Source: JABSOG01 sp047617105
GTDB taxonomy: Bacteria > Pseudomonadota > Gammaproteobacteria > Enterobacterales > Alteromonadaceae
Length of the DNA stretch: 64,000 nt
Assembly: GCA_047617105.1 (NCBI GenBank)
Contig: JBLGCB010000003.1
Coordinates: forward strand, 12,149 to 76,148
Direction: 5' to 3'
This document shows, piece by piece, positions 21,001-24,733 of this stretch. The position numbers and the translations under genes are program-made. Position 1 is the stretch's first letter, and every line of letters begins with the position of its first letter. The notes below the pieces were generated by a model, which was given only the letters and a program-made list of their open reading frames with translations, searched no databases and had not been told where the DNA came from.

Positions 21001-23846
21001 TTGAGTTACGATTGGAAATCATTGAAAAAGCACAACAAATACAGGTGAACTTTGCCTATAACAGCAGTCTATTCGATGAAAATACCATTACTCAAATCGC
21101 ACACCACTTTTGCAAACTGGCTCAGGTGATAGGTGATACTCCTAATCAACCTTTGGCTGCACTACAGTTTATCGACCGTCAAGAGCACCAGTCGTTGATC
21201 GACTTAGGCAAAGGTCCTGAACAGCACACTGATGCCCCTGTCTGCCAGCAACAGGTTCATCATATGGTTGCACAACAAGCCCTTGAAACCCCCAACAATA
21301 TCGCCCTGATCTGTGCCAAGCAGTCTGTCACCTATGCAGCCTTAATCCAGCGCTGTGCTCATGTGATTAAAATATTGAAGCAACAAAAGGTTGAGCCCGG
21401 TGACATCATTGGCTTGTATTCTGAGCGTTCCATCAATCAGATGGTTGCGGTTATCGCCATTCTTGGTGTTGGTGGTGTGTGTTTACCACTTGACCCCGCT
21501 TATCCTAGCAAGCGACTACAAGTGATGACTGACATCGCCAAACCAGCGCTGATTTTAAGCTCAGCTCAACATCAGCAGCAATTGCGCCAGCAACTTGATA
21601 GCGCGCAATTGCCCATCAAGGTGGTTGGCATGACCACCAAAAAGGCAAAAGATGTGGCGCAACATCCATTTGCCTCACTGGCAGAAGATGCCCTGGCCTA
21701 TATTATTTTTACCTCTGGTTCCACTGGCCAACCCAAGGGGATTAAAATGCCCCATAGAGCGTTAAGCAACTTAATTCACTGGCAAAACAGTGCCTGCCCT
21801 TCGTACCAAACAATACAGTTTGCCTCATTAAACTTTGATGTCTCTTTTCAGGAGATTTTTTCCACCTTGTGCAGTGGCGGTACGCTGGTGTTAATAAACG
21901 ACAATCAACGTAAACAACCTGAGACATTGGCAGCACTTATTCAGCAACATCAAATTGAACGATTATTTTTACCTTACATTGCCCTTAACGCGTTAGCGCA
22001 AGAGTTGCAACGTTCGGCACAGAACTTAACCACACTGAAGGTGGTCATTACAGCGGGTGAAGCACTGAAAATTTCACCGGCTATCGCGGCTATGTTTACA
22101 AAGTTGCCCCATTGTCGTTTGCAAAATCAATATGGCCCTTCAGAAAGCCATGTGGTGACAGCCTTCAGTTTAGATCGCAAAGTGAACGCTTGGTCAACCC
22201 TGCCCGCCATCGGAAAACCACTGCCTGGAGTACAGCTGTATATTCTCGACCAATATCAAAATATACAGCCCAAAGGACTTATTGGTGAAATATACATTTC
22301 AGGTACTTGCCTTGCCCAAGGTTATCTTGGTGAGCCACAACTCAGTCAGTCATGTTTTATCGACAATCCGTTTGTCGAACCATCGTCGACACTGGGCAAA
22401 ACATTTTATTCGACCGGTGATATGGCCCGTTTTCTACCAGATGGTAATATTGAGTACTTGGGCAGAAAAGATCGCCAATTTAAGGTCTCAGGTTATCGTA
22501 TAGAAGCAGCAGAGCTCGAAGCGGTCTTATTAGATGCCCCGGGTATTAAAGCAGCGGCGGTATCCATTCACATTGATGGCGGCGGTTATAACAACCTCTA
22601 TGCTTTTGTGGTGGCAACGGACCCATTCATTGCTAATAGCAAACAACACAAAATTCAGGAGCAGCAACTAAAACAGCATTTACAGGACGCTCTGCCCCAT
22701 CATATGATGCCATCCAGAGTGATATTTATGCCACAATTGCCATTAACGCCCTCTGGAAAGTTGGATCTAAAACAGTTAGAGACAGCGGTAGATATTGCGC
22801 CAGAAAGCCCTTCGCTTGCTTCACCTATGGAAACGGCACTTATCGCCATTTGGTCCAAACTACTAAACACTGATGGCATCAGCACCAGTGATGATTTTTT
22901 TGCTCTAGGTGGCCATTCTTTGCTGCTGATCAATCTCTGGGCAAAGATAAAACGGGATATTTGCAGTCAGTTGACGTTAAATCAGCTTTATCAATTTACC
23001 ACCATCGCATCACAGGCAAAATGCCTTGAAACACTCCAAGGGCGCCCGCAACGAGCAGCAACAACAGACCATAACCTCGTCACTGTGGATCCATTAATTT
23101 ATTCATTATCTGCCAACTTGCTCCAGTCCAATGTGCCAAAGTTATTTTGCCTGCCACCAATATTTGGTTACGGGGCCGCCTATCGAAACCTGGCCAAACA
23201 TCTGGATAACGTGATGATTTATACGATGGATTATGCAGCCAAAGCAGATTTGTTAGATAGCTTTGTCAAACAAATGCAAGTCATTCAACCTCAAGGCGCA
23301 TTCTCACTGCTGGGATATTCAGCCGGCGGCACCATGGCTTACGAATTAGCGTCATTACTAGAAAGTGCCGGGCGGGTGGTCGCAGATGTGTTTGTCATTG
23401 ACGCCCTGCCAATGAATCAATTCCAACAAGAAATCGCTAAACATCAGCTCAATAAAGGCTTTGTGAAAAATTTAGTCATGCAATATGCAGGTGTGATCAA
23501 GCAGGACAATAAAGCATTTGATCACCGCTCAACGATAGCCATTGATCAGCACAGCATGACGCTCATGGAGACTAATGTGACACACTATCTCGATGATTTA
23601 TTACATTTTAAAACCCGTAGTACAAACAATATTATTTCTGCTAATATACATTTATTGTGTTCGAAAGCGCATCAAAACCATCATGATTGGGCAAGTTTTA
23701 CTCATGGAAAATTTAGTTTTAACCAAGGACATGGTGAGCATATGGAAATGTTGTTTGGCGAACATGGCAAACAAAATGCAATAGCAATAAGCAAAATATT
23801 ATTCAACCATAACATACCAACAAAAAAAGAAGAGACCAACCTATGA
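1..23846 (+). CDS. Hybrid trans-AT PKS/NRPS megasynthase, C-terminal 7,947 residues (5' end outside window)
   Basis: Assembly-line enzyme building a polyketide-peptide on carrier-protein-bound thioesters. The frame is open at the left edge, and its first ~150 residues are a post-KS linker, so the gene starts upstream; the ATG at 3 is internal. Domain order (residues counted from nt 3): linker, ACP (S203), C (H395-H396), A, PCP (S1283), KS (C1531/H1667/H1707), DH (H2000/D2191), KR, cMT, ACP (S3213), KS0 (C3465, His to A3599), DH-like (H3922, N4086), ACP (S4233), KS (C4484/H4619/H4662), KR, cMT, ACP (S5847), KS0 (C6088, His to A6223), ACP (S6567), C (H6739-H6740), A, PCP (S7639), TE (S7773/D7800/H7913). 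Four KS domains and no AT domain mean malonyl units must be loaded in trans. The stop overlaps the start of the next methyltransferase gene (ATGA), so the cluster is translationally coupled. The product is unknown to me. Domain calls rest on visible motifs; the chemistry is inference. Confidence 0.95.
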   Translation, partial: MTAQPVLIVLSAMSFAGLQQICQALYDNLSVAGQASLTDIAYTLFHGRQVKRHKVAMVVNNLKQLTEQLRFLFTATPPLEQNRWSNQLIYRDQANADNHHIGGHDSLKSLAHCWVNGESIQWPAQLRGQRISLPGYPFDKQTYWLDDLLSNKAANKHLLSLDLARPTASNIGQYLKLALALQLGICADAIDETVHLQDYGIDSLSGMRLLRGVGEAYSIQVRSRDMILYPDIKSLSQQLALATPLDHHETLNPMEPPGVPAPLRLCGDLSEGQKGLWVLQKSLPQMAAYNIPLCFEIKGPVDSQLMAQAINLTRLKHPHLSASFSLDNHSPVQQYRQDLTLTLEVSNVAGLSTEDIMTKMAASVRQPFTFDNELLIRAQWLQGADNHAYLLICLHHLIFDSRSFQPLVKTLFDYYRLLHNQDDIAAPIANSVSYLDFVDWQQQMHDGGQWDPHYQYWTEVLGGQLPVLELATDQPRSTSKPFAGAVESLAVPAPLAGQIKALCTIERVNPSTLFLALYNLLLHHYSGADDIIVGVANSVRPQQRFDALIGYFVNMIAIRSRDFSARSLIEYLDQLKYTLCDGVDHAMLPFAKLLQHLAIEPSIERSPVFQVAFEYQNGLTGQDLQQLYGEYDDLFALKFVQQLHQQGEYELVLEVKEDAQGYQLNLKYNPTLYQAATAKQMLAHFIELSQAALTSPTTPLSQHQIKANSQQISDHCAKPDDHYPDKTMLELIEQQVQRTPEAPALFDGTTTLSYRQLDNNSNLLACALLSQGLTNEDIVAVCIERSVELVVTLLAVLKAGGAYLPLTPELPEARIDYMLKDSAATFLVTESTFSETFAYFAGQTIHIDQDWANIEQQMPAQLNTLNAVKLDQLAYVIYTSGSTGNPKGVLIEHLALSNFMTSMASLLDVRANHKILAMTTVSFDIASLELFLPLITGAQCVIAPSKILGNIDTLKQTMTTTKPDYIQATPSFWAMLLNSGWTNPDHITLLCGGEPLSHSLKEKFDALNATVYNLYGPTETTIWSSVTRIGPDDAINIGQPIANTQFYIVDKNRQLVPFGVAGELCIAGLGLARGYLNQAKLSAQKFVDHTFAAGNTQRLYHSGDLARYRNDGTIEHLGRLDTQVKIRGHRVELEEIELEITRHQRVANCAVIAKTRHESQILVAYYTLNPSSGQAALVTGNENFAAVNASIYRQIKITLPDYMIPTAIIALPSIPLTTSGKVDRKTLAQREIVIQRRGDIDTRQPKQHALLQLEQRISVIWTQLLDIKNIAFDEGFFAVGGDSVLAVVLAEQISATFFCGFTVTQLFKYATIADIALYVASQSETDKVTATADQTASEGQSQDNSNLEANTDKSSTAAALANSIAIIGMSCQFPDADHHQVFWDNILAGKDSGRFFTKDQLRQLNVAPEQFNHPDFVPVQRAIEGKALFDPEFFNISPRNAMLMDPQFRMLLMHSHKAIEDAGYVTSDIGNTSVFMSASHSDYHQLVDDANLIAQADEYTAWMFRQGGSIPTMISHQLGLTGQSLFIHTNCSSSLACINAGYQSLLLKQTDYALVGASTILPDSTPGYLHKPGLNLSSDGYCRTFDAKADGMVPGEGSAVLLLKRATEAVADGDHIYAHIRGIGINNDGKQKAGFFAPSVKGQSAAINQAIATAQVSPASVHYIEAHGTGTKLGDPIEIQALCDSYQSDDLTSQYCAIGSVKPNIGHLDTAAGLAGCIKVALSLYHKILPPSINYDSANPEIDFENSPFYVNTKPQHWDDKDHPRRAGISAFGIGGTNVHAILEEPSPQHHVALSAHRHPVLMVVSAKNQQRLRDYIGSLIRYLNSGNPAMPQAQWLQQLAYTLQCGREAMAVRVAFLTQSVAALTADLSQFLIQMKETQSCYYLSDDQPAINRNLFDDDDSDELISRWLNKHQLEKLAHVWVSGSTVTWQQLYQGHKPGRISAPTYPFAQEVYWPKPDKPAVNHGLDTVPPLLHKNISGFGYQAYQSHFDGHEFFLNDHQIKAQQGRNHKVLPAVVYLEMLRAAIVQSLNPSLTLSHHQSPQPSIVLAQIQWVQPAIVSAAGLTLEVKLQSHGAISADQAVSNVQFTISTIKDGEHQPCCIGQANVGGPARSAKMALNRLKASLCEHPVNDIYRRFNALGIEFGTSHQTIQQMFVHRPQTRHTEVLANIVMPESVRQQHQRYSLHPSMLDGALQACMGLLLPADEQSQSSDNMPLSLPSSMAALEIFDCLCSHNMWAWVRFADSDVDSVEPLTKINIDLCDEHGNMVVKFKQFVARQTQPEHHNEAKQRPISGHNQGLENQLCGHVLFKPVWQTAANHRHTLGQSNNASDANPLIIDLTNQWGPELAALKLNRSTIITETLRLGAQLADYLQSSSGRVRVLWLAAKVPAKVPPNDGDDWAVQQLFDFSKMLLTQPQQNQKLALTVVTTHAMLVRENDRLQPDNAALQGLLASLSAEYPYWTIRMLDLEAPIAANSTVELPTMPMMFMAAASPAHFTLQAKRAGQWFTRRLLPIESNNLTTTIYKQQGVYVIIGGAGGLGRIWSKDVMMKVAGQIVWLGRREPDQQIRDWLHQLSAFGPTPVYIRADARVAQDVKLALDHIHQQFGPVTGVVHAALELDDQSFANMSKQQFSSVLQAKTQTIRQISTVFAHEPLDFLLIFSSMISFGQSAGQANYAAGCSYIDSFVQQLNQAWPCAVKLIHWGYWGSTGSVSGANYLKRMQSNGIDSIEPVKAMQVLEQLLSDKDDQLAYIHLSNVKLLDQGTLSNICEDEMRCILPCAQVEGEVTVTAPKDIRVNSAALKKFNQWQNDLVTTHYQSDRNTLALAIVWQQLNRLNLIDSPDNIVAPYQLWLKQSLRYFTTTPISTSLDALTELWTKWHQARTQWDHIEGAKAELDLLQHCLTGLPAILTQQQTAQDVIFAQGSMDFVSPLYYFNPVADFFNEVLCDELMATIGLTINNQRTVRILEVGAGTGATSAVLLAKLAPFSQHIEQYCYSDISKAFLIHGEKRFANQYHFFHTELFDIQQPIEQQAIDYASYDIVIATNVLHATPNIRNSLRHIKAAMRRDGQLFINEISQQSVYSHLTFGLLEGWWQFDDHRLSGSPALDSQMWQQALGDEGFTVCGISDKNTCAFGHQIIVAQSNGHIRKHRLPSVAAQQTQTQTQPEPPLSAAHHADSVMSQLQQLIVEAVSEVSKTPINKVTVHKNFAHYGIDSILQIDFIHRLEVFAGSIPNTIIFEYSTIPELVDYLMANHGDKITAYFTDMPQLHNDITDADSPYAAPEHEKQPPTLNAQPDNTTLDIAIIGLAGRYPGANSPEQLWQVLQDGENCIASVDHTHWPHLGPTHDQGQRYYGGFLDQTDRFDCQLFGITPSRAQKMPPEVRLFLETAWQTFASAGYSRQALDQIQNRQAGGVGVFVGAMYDQYATLHPLQHEATVNSNATHWQIANQVSHFFDLRGPSLVVDTACSGSLTAIHLACESLAQNSCVMALAGGVNLTLTPSKFESLKRAGFLGSGVLSKSFGDSDGMLPGEGVGAVLLKPWSLAMTDHDNILATIKSSYINHSGGRQAFTAPDPVRQAQLVVESIRRSKVNVTHIGYVESAANGSSLGDPIEMVALKKAFATLTDKQHYCALGAIKSNIGHLEAASGISQLTKMILQLQHKTLVPTLNAVPLNPKIKLENSPFKIQDSLTPWRPMLAGNPLCGLINAFGAGGSYANLIVEEHQQPLTHHSTDKPHRFDNMLVLSATSSYSLRQSSQLLCDYIADHEQARLTDIASTLQYNNQSLDHRLVIMVDTRDNTLQRLQAFIASSDENASTAEGIYYSLWLSHRDDNGIGSGQDEQQCQRAITAQDIDKVARFWVGGMAVDFTAATGVMRNACIGALPATLNPYVFDHRQGYSHANTVTESAAITDTIHYCYDEDFLRDHTLHGEQVVLGFAHASFAISHYFQTMQCEALTISKLTFVQPVTVAENQTIAVQIHRHEGSEPQRFSVDYGRLGATQPLATAAQGNVSPSVVVDQQLDIEQLLQHSQQITNLDGMYATIPAIELGQSFKTVVAQYRCEQGILAKVRLPDKLKLDQRFQHIHPLVINSAFLAASSLLQDIITDDSSYIPFSIKNIYCTKVKDIGVFDDCWVYTRLESHNDELIILTAQIISQNHQVLATLDHCALKKLPTRQQTDRKNTVSPSSIPTSGQPVAPHSSLVMRLKHYVLKTIEQTAAMQLPLKDTAANLMALGLDSAALIALTTQIGQDSDIDIDATLLFEFPSIDELALHLSSQYGDVFTTLLGIDHQAITPLADEQQAVLAITTDHDNADSTITAITDIAVIGMDGQFAQSATLEQFWQHIRDGKNLVTEVPLDHWDIEPWFDASAGDEDQSCSKWGSFLTDVDKFDAEFFNISPREAKWMDPQNRLMMQSVYCTAQDAGVVEHLRGSNTGVFVGICFDDYAQKIEELNLPLDPYTGTGKSGITANRISFYFDLKGPSMVVNTACSSSLVALHYAVQALRNKECSMAFVGGANLLLSSMHYRYFSKLGALSPTGQCHTFDSRADGYVPAESVSSILLKPLQQAQLHGDPIHAVIKGSAFSHGGYTPSLTAPSVEGEAQVIVKAWHDAGIDPQTLGYIEAHGTGTKLGDPIEINALKKAFSMASKQPLRAKTCAIGSVKANIGHTEGAAGITGLLKTILQLKNRQITPLAQLDQLNPQLKLDDSPLYINRQLIDWHSEGPRRAGVSSFGFSGANAHVVVEEYIHRQTIDPQHSGPYLFIASAKSAYSLLRWASKLLEFIHQQQHRKDDEAENFLANLAYTLQFGRENLSQRFGFMFNNRAELIAHITQFIETKGACDETVLTNIDAPAIEPQQEIDQGVAELSYQALLPLWVKGKSIRWSDVRQQLDGAMIHLPSYCFEQQSHWIVDLNHTDLSTLAPSTPTTAKLHHLLPVWQPIVMPTTELTPHLNADTLLVTLNESSQPWANNNVGANVQQVCYQNTAQLNTLLARQWRRFIVLADGYSQLTERSNQQTHQSLSVETLLSLTNNSIVAAFNWVKLLQNSHHTNRNIELVFVTHQAIATHRGEGAKPIDAALHGFVSCLAKEQSHWQVVAVDLEQHHPITSELCLNQPLFCSGSSLAFRNHQWLECQMLAYHSDDKPSLHDSASHSPYRHNGVYLIIGGAGAIGKVVSRHLIENTHSQVIWMGRRAVNDEISQQIEHLTVKGIAPLYIQADASDAQSLSLACETINRQFDGVIHGVIHCAVGEFDETIQQMDETQFQNILSAKVDACIHMARQFKDADLDFMLFCSSISSFTRSGGMSGYTAGCVFEDALSQVLSQRLPFKVDVINWGYWNKGTGKAIPDASKIRLQQQGIEPIEDHEGLTAIATQLTGKLGQRAVIKAKAFSGIEVISNSHYLQQGAVETDFNTAVVLDSANHTRHSTKVIWAEYISSIRAIETQLLSVLASKLNKLNLLDQTAPPLPAQAPKYYHQWLNESRRLIKDSGNHQNDSIGVEWAKMRADYNNQPLIHPIMTLLDGCFEHLAAILKGEKRATDVLFPAGAMTLVEGIYKNNPISVHFNEQLSRSVLQLIEDRLQRDASPLRILEVGAGTGATSTVLLNYLATHFATNKLAHIISEYCFTDISQSFLMTGQKQLSPQFDFLGSKIFDVDRPAADQGIDLNSYDIVIATNCVHATGDIKRSLSHIKSVLKKGGVLLLNEISQFSIISHLSFGLLEGWWQAQDSEIRTPGCPGLSPLSWQVTLAQMGFENIVFPAENTHDLGQQVIVGQSDGLIQYGQETAEQTMVTAQRHEQAHRSVNETGTEPTSSTALSETTYLSKAQLFFAKLIARHLMLEYSRIDCAQPLSKYGVDSIIITQLTNELGEHFNDVSTGLLYEYGTVDKLVEYFHSTHTATLLTLLGGTSQSTKDEDNHDQAQSQATLPAVKQPDSIANREDVAVIGISARFPMAPDVDQFWQNLSDGKTCISELAPDRWDMSEFFEADYKKAQSQGKSYCKFGGFLEDFAAFDPLFFHISPHEAQQMDPQSRLFLQECWRAVEDAGYCGSNMSESIRRRCGVYGAITKVSANSSFSGMVNRVSHALDILGPSVPVDTMCSSALVALHQAQLAIRQGELDMAIVGAVNLYTEPRQLTYLCNISLLSQSQLPQLFGEDSSGFSPSEGVGAVVLKRLSEAEKDRDNIYAVIRGSAVNHSGLSNAYGAPNPLMQAEVIRQALDNADVSADSIGYIESAAMGTKVADALELTALGKVFNHHQGHYRLGSLKSTLGHGEAVAAMAQFVKVILQLKNKSLCPTRVATQPNKEIDFAAVPFAIQSKSEPWPQLHINGQIMPRRAGITASGAGGVNAHMIVQEYQAATPGHAQPPNVTQDMVKLIVISAKNQQRLTQYLSDLRDFLRIHKNLALSDIAYTLQVGRETMDYRIAFMVTDKQQLDHALDAAIVDHHAPGQPNTFTGNISNDNPLKTQFASQNQRALTQDWLTSGEYHKIAEFWVQGGAVCWDVLWQLETASRISLPTYPFEKRCFKSMVEVSNAPTSALAKAIPDDIENGIIMIVAQCLSLEKADIAMNTHLIRLGLDSIQAMTVLHQIQENYQIELSYGQLLAAKTMTGLVQLVSQLSASHKVADSHPLSEGQKGLWYLHQLSPNMSAYNVPIMLDFQCSVDIDAIQSSAQFLLRRHPILAACFKSDSSGVPTQTLSNNCYFELLEQREGDELGPQYLAKKSFDLAHDPLMRLHLFKRAEKHYQLMFVIHHIVIDGSSIPLLLRDFLTAYHHYNHGSQGDGDLLDCLPTPNGYTDFVVAEKNALATPQAQHKLDYWLKQLAGDLPVLALPFDNTPGPDSVPSGANYMTVIEEKTANRLRELAINLEVSLFTVLLTLYKVLLFRYTGQTQMIVGVPTTGRTDQRFAQTLGYFVNVLAIRSVINPDDSFAELLASINHTVVDALDHGDIAFPTLVSALDQTSHRSSKETKYFSPIFQTSMVMQNFWQPQTQQEIDALVQGATVVEGPKPAGDIELRLEIIEKAQQIQVNFAYNSSLFDENTITQIAHHFCKLAQVIGDTPNQPLAALQFIDRQEHQSLIDLGKGPEQHTDAPVCQQQVHHMVAQQALETPNNIALICAKQSVTYAALIQRCAHVIKILKQQKVEPGDIIGLYSERSINQMVAVIAILGVGGVCLPLDPAYPSKRLQVMTDIAKPALILSSAQHQQQLRQQLDSAQLPIKVVGMTTKKAKDVAQHPFASLAEDALAYIIFTSGSTGQPKGIKMPHRALSNLIHWQNSACPSYQTIQFASLNFDVSFQEIFSTLCSGGTLVLINDNQRKQPETLAALIQQHQIERLFLPYIALNALAQELQRSAQNLTTLKVVITAGEALKISPAIAAMFTKLPHCRLQNQYGPSESHVVTAFSLDRKVNAWSTLPAIGKPLPGVQLYILDQYQNIQPKGLIGEIYISGTCLAQGYLGEPQLSQSCFIDNPFVEPSSTLGKTFYSTGDMARFLPDGNIEYLGRKDRQFKVSGYRIEAAELEAVLLDAPGIKAAAVSIHIDGGGYNNLYAFVVATDPFIANSKQHKIQEQQLKQHLQDALPHHMMPSRVIFMPQLPLTPSGKLDLKQLETAVDIAPESPSLASPMETALIAIWSKLLNTDGISTSDDFFALGGHSLLLINLWAKIKRDICSQLTLNQLYQFTTIASQAKCLETLQGRPQRAATTDHNLVTVDPLIYSLSANLLQSNVPKLFCLPPIFGYGAAYRNLAKHLDNVMIYTMDYAAKADLLDSFVKQMQVIQPQGAFSLLGYSAGGTMAYELASLLESAGRVVADVFVIDALPMNQFQQEIAKHQLNKGFVKNLVMQYAGVIKQDNKAFDHRSTIAIDQHSMTLMETNVTHYLDDLLHFKTRSTNNIISANIHLLCSKAHQNHHDWASFTHGKFSFNQGHGEHMEMLFGEHGKQNAIAISKILFNHNIPTKKEETNL
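3..770 (+). other. Megasynthase: post-KS linker and ACP1
   Basis: Residues ~1-150 match the linker that follows trans-AT KS domains, ending in the usual ISLPGYPF...YWL signature. A carrier protein follows with phosphopantetheine Ser203 in GIDSLSG. The KS and any reductive domains of this module lie upstream of the window. This ACP hands the upstream chain to the glycine module. Confidence 0.85.
790..3970 (+). other. Megasynthase: C-A-PCP module, predicted glycine
   Basis: The condensation domain (~residues 265-690) has the active-site motif as HHLIFDS (395-401): the second His and the Asp are kept, but the usual final Gly is Ser. The adenylation domain (~726-1230) has YTSGSTGNPKG (~877) and NLYGPTETT. 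Reading the ten specificity positions by alignment to GrsA gives D-I-L-Q-L-G-L-I-W-K, the code I know for glycine. The PCP follows with Ser1283 in VGGDSV. No epimerase, N-methyltransferase or oxidase is inserted. Confidence 0.85.
4085..9775 (+). other. Megasynthase: KS-DH-KR-cMT-ACP elongation module
   Basis: The KS (~1363-1787) has the full triad: Cys1531 in NCSSSL, His1667 in EAHGTGT, His1707 in NIGHL. The DH (~1978-2280) keeps His2000 and Asp2191 (LDGALQ), but the HxxxGxxxxP stretch is lengthened (HQIKAQQGRNHKVLP). The KR has GGAGGLG (2534-2540), Tyr2675 and an LDD motif (2618-2620) typical of B-type (D-alcohol) reductases. The C-methyltransferase has ILEVGAGTGAT at 2964-2974. ACP2 has Ser3213. 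Predicted output is an alpha-methyl, alpha,beta-unsaturated thioester attached to the glycine unit. Confidence 0.85.
9890..12845 (+). other. Megasynthase: KS0-DH*-ACP, double-bond-shift-type module
   Basis: The KS keeps Cys3465 (DTACSGSL) and His3639, but the HGTGT histidine is Ala3599 (ESAANGSS), so it should transfer chains without extending them. The DH-like domain keeps His3922, while the motif Pro is Leu3931 and the catalytic Asp is Asn4086 (INSAFL, which also lacks the usual Gln/His). No KR is present. Enoyl-isomerase (shift) domains of trans-AT PKSs are known for KS0-DH*-ACP order with Asp and Pro replaced, so isomerisation of the incoming double bond is the best reading. ACP3 Ser4233. 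Confidence 0.75.
12945..17690 (+). other. Megasynthase: KS-KR-cMT-ACP elongation module
   Basis: Canonical elongating KS: Cys4484 (TACSSSL), His4619 (EAHGTGT), His4662 (NIGHTEG). The KR has GGAGAIG (~5158-5164) and Tyr5300; its LDD position reads FDE (5244-5246), so the alcohol configuration cannot be called safely. The C-methyltransferase has ILEVGAGTGAT at 5580-5590. ACP4 has Ser5847. No DH is present, so an alpha-methyl-beta-hydroxy unit is expected. Confidence 0.85.
17785..19835 (+). other. Megasynthase: KS0-ACP transfer module
   Basis: A KS with Cys6088 (DTMCSSALVALH) but with the HGTGT histidine replaced by Ala6223 (ESAAMGTK), and a drifted second site (TLGHGE, His6260). It is followed only by a post-KS linker and ACP5 (Ser6567 in GLDSIQAM). 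There is no processing domain. Such KS0-ACP units at a PKS-to-NRPS junction pass the finished polyketide to the next condensation domain. Confidence 0.8.
19850..23843 (+). other. Megasynthase: terminal C-A-PCP-TE module, proline-like code
   Basis: The C domain has the textbook HHIVIDG motif (6739-6745). The A domain has FTSGSTGQPKG (~7236-7246); its specificity positions read D-V-Q-L-I-A-Q-V-V-K, one change (His to Gln) from the proline code I know. The PCP has Ser7639 in LGGHSLL. The thioesterase has nucleophile Ser7773 in GYSAGG, Asp7800 and His7913 in GEHMEM, so it should be active. It releases the product as an acid or by cyclisation onto an upstream nucleophile; the sequence does not tell which. 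Confidence 0.8.
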
Positions 23847-24652
23847 CAAATCCATTACCACAAGACGTAGCCCAATTATACGATGCACCAGCGGGTCAAG
23901 GTGGCCATGTTGTTTTTGACGGACAGTTCCATTGGGGTTATTGGGATGACCAAAACCCTGAAGACAGTTTAAGTGAAGCGGCTGATCGATTGACCCAAAT
24001 CATGATTGACAAAACCACCATCAAAGCCAATCAACGGTTTGTTGACTTAGGCTGTGGCGTTGGTGTGCCCGCGATGCGACTTGCTAAAGCCAAAGACTGT
24101 CTAGTCGATGCCGTGACCATCAGTGAGTATCAACATGGCCAGGCAACACAACGAATTACACAAGCCGATATGTCTGAGCAAGTGACCTGTATTCATGGCA
24201 ATGCTCTAGAAATGCCGTGTGAAGCTCAGACTTATGACGGCGGATGGTTTTTTGAAACTATTTTTCATATGGGGCATAAAGAAGCCCTTAAAGAAGCCAG
24301 CCGAATCTTAAAACCTGGGGCACTGCTGCTGATTGCCGACTTGCCGACACGAGCAGATATTGATGAAGAATTTAAAGTCTTTGCCAAAGATAAGATCCAT
24401 TCTGTTTTTATCGCCAAAGAAGATTACACCGATTTATTAGATGAAGCTGGTTTTGACCTTATTGAAATTGACGACATCACCGAGTTCGTCATACCACCAT
24501 TGGTGCCAAAGATAAAAGAAGCCTATGCACAACATAAAAGCGAAGTGCTTACCTATGTTGATGAAGATTCTATCCCTCGCTGGGTTCAGATGTTTGAAGA
24601 CATGTGTAATAACCTAGGTTACATGCTGGTGACCGCACGAAAGCGTGGCTAA
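23843..24652 (+). CDS. SAM-dependent small-molecule methyltransferase (tailoring)
   Basis: A 269-residue class I methyltransferase that transfers a methyl group from S-adenosylmethionine, most likely to an oxygen of the polyketide-peptide. The SAM-binding motif VDLGCGVG lies at residues 67-74, followed by the acidic and post-I regions of the ubiE/sterol-type fold found in antibiotic O-methyltransferases. The start is fixed by the ATGA overlap with the megasynthase stop and a purine-rich AAGAAGAGA ribosome-binding site about 10 nt upstream. Its length is normal for stand-alone tailoring enzymes. It is distinct from the two C-methyltransferase domains inside the megasynthase. N-methylation is possible; the substrate is not readable from sequence. 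Confidence 0.85.
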   Translation: MTNPLPQDVAQLYDAPAGQGGHVVFDGQFHWGYWDDQNPEDSLSEAADRLTQIMIDKTTIKANQRFVDLGCGVGVPAMRLAKAKDCLVDAVTISEYQHGQATQRITQADMSEQVTCIHGNALEMPCEAQTYDGGWFFETIFHMGHKEALKEASRILKPGALLLIADLPTRADIDEEFKVFAKDKIHSVFIAKEDYTDLLDEAGFDLIEIDDITEFVIPPLVPKIKEAYAQHKSEVLTYVDEDSIPRWVQMFEDMCNNLGYMLVTARKRG

Positions 24653-24676
24653 TGACTCAGCAACCGACACCAAATA

Positions 24677-24702
24677 ACAAAGGGCAAAGCAAAGCCCTTT
24701 GT
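24677..24702 (+). other. Intercistronic hairpin
   Basis: A perfect 9-bp inverted repeat, ACAAAGGGC / GCCCTTTGT, with an 8-nt loop, 24 nt after the methyltransferase stop. No T-run follows, so it looks like a processing or attenuation hairpin rather than a full terminator. It covers a GTG (24701) that would otherwise be an upstream start for the next gene, which argues for the ATG at 24734. Confidence 0.6.
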
Positions 24703-24733
24703 GACATTTGACTTTAATGATGAGATACAAGGT

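Noticed and set aside
1..23846. Dozens of 60-130-residue frames inside the megasynthase on both strands
   Set aside because: All lie within the long frame, lack ribosome-binding sites and have compositions expected of shadow translations.
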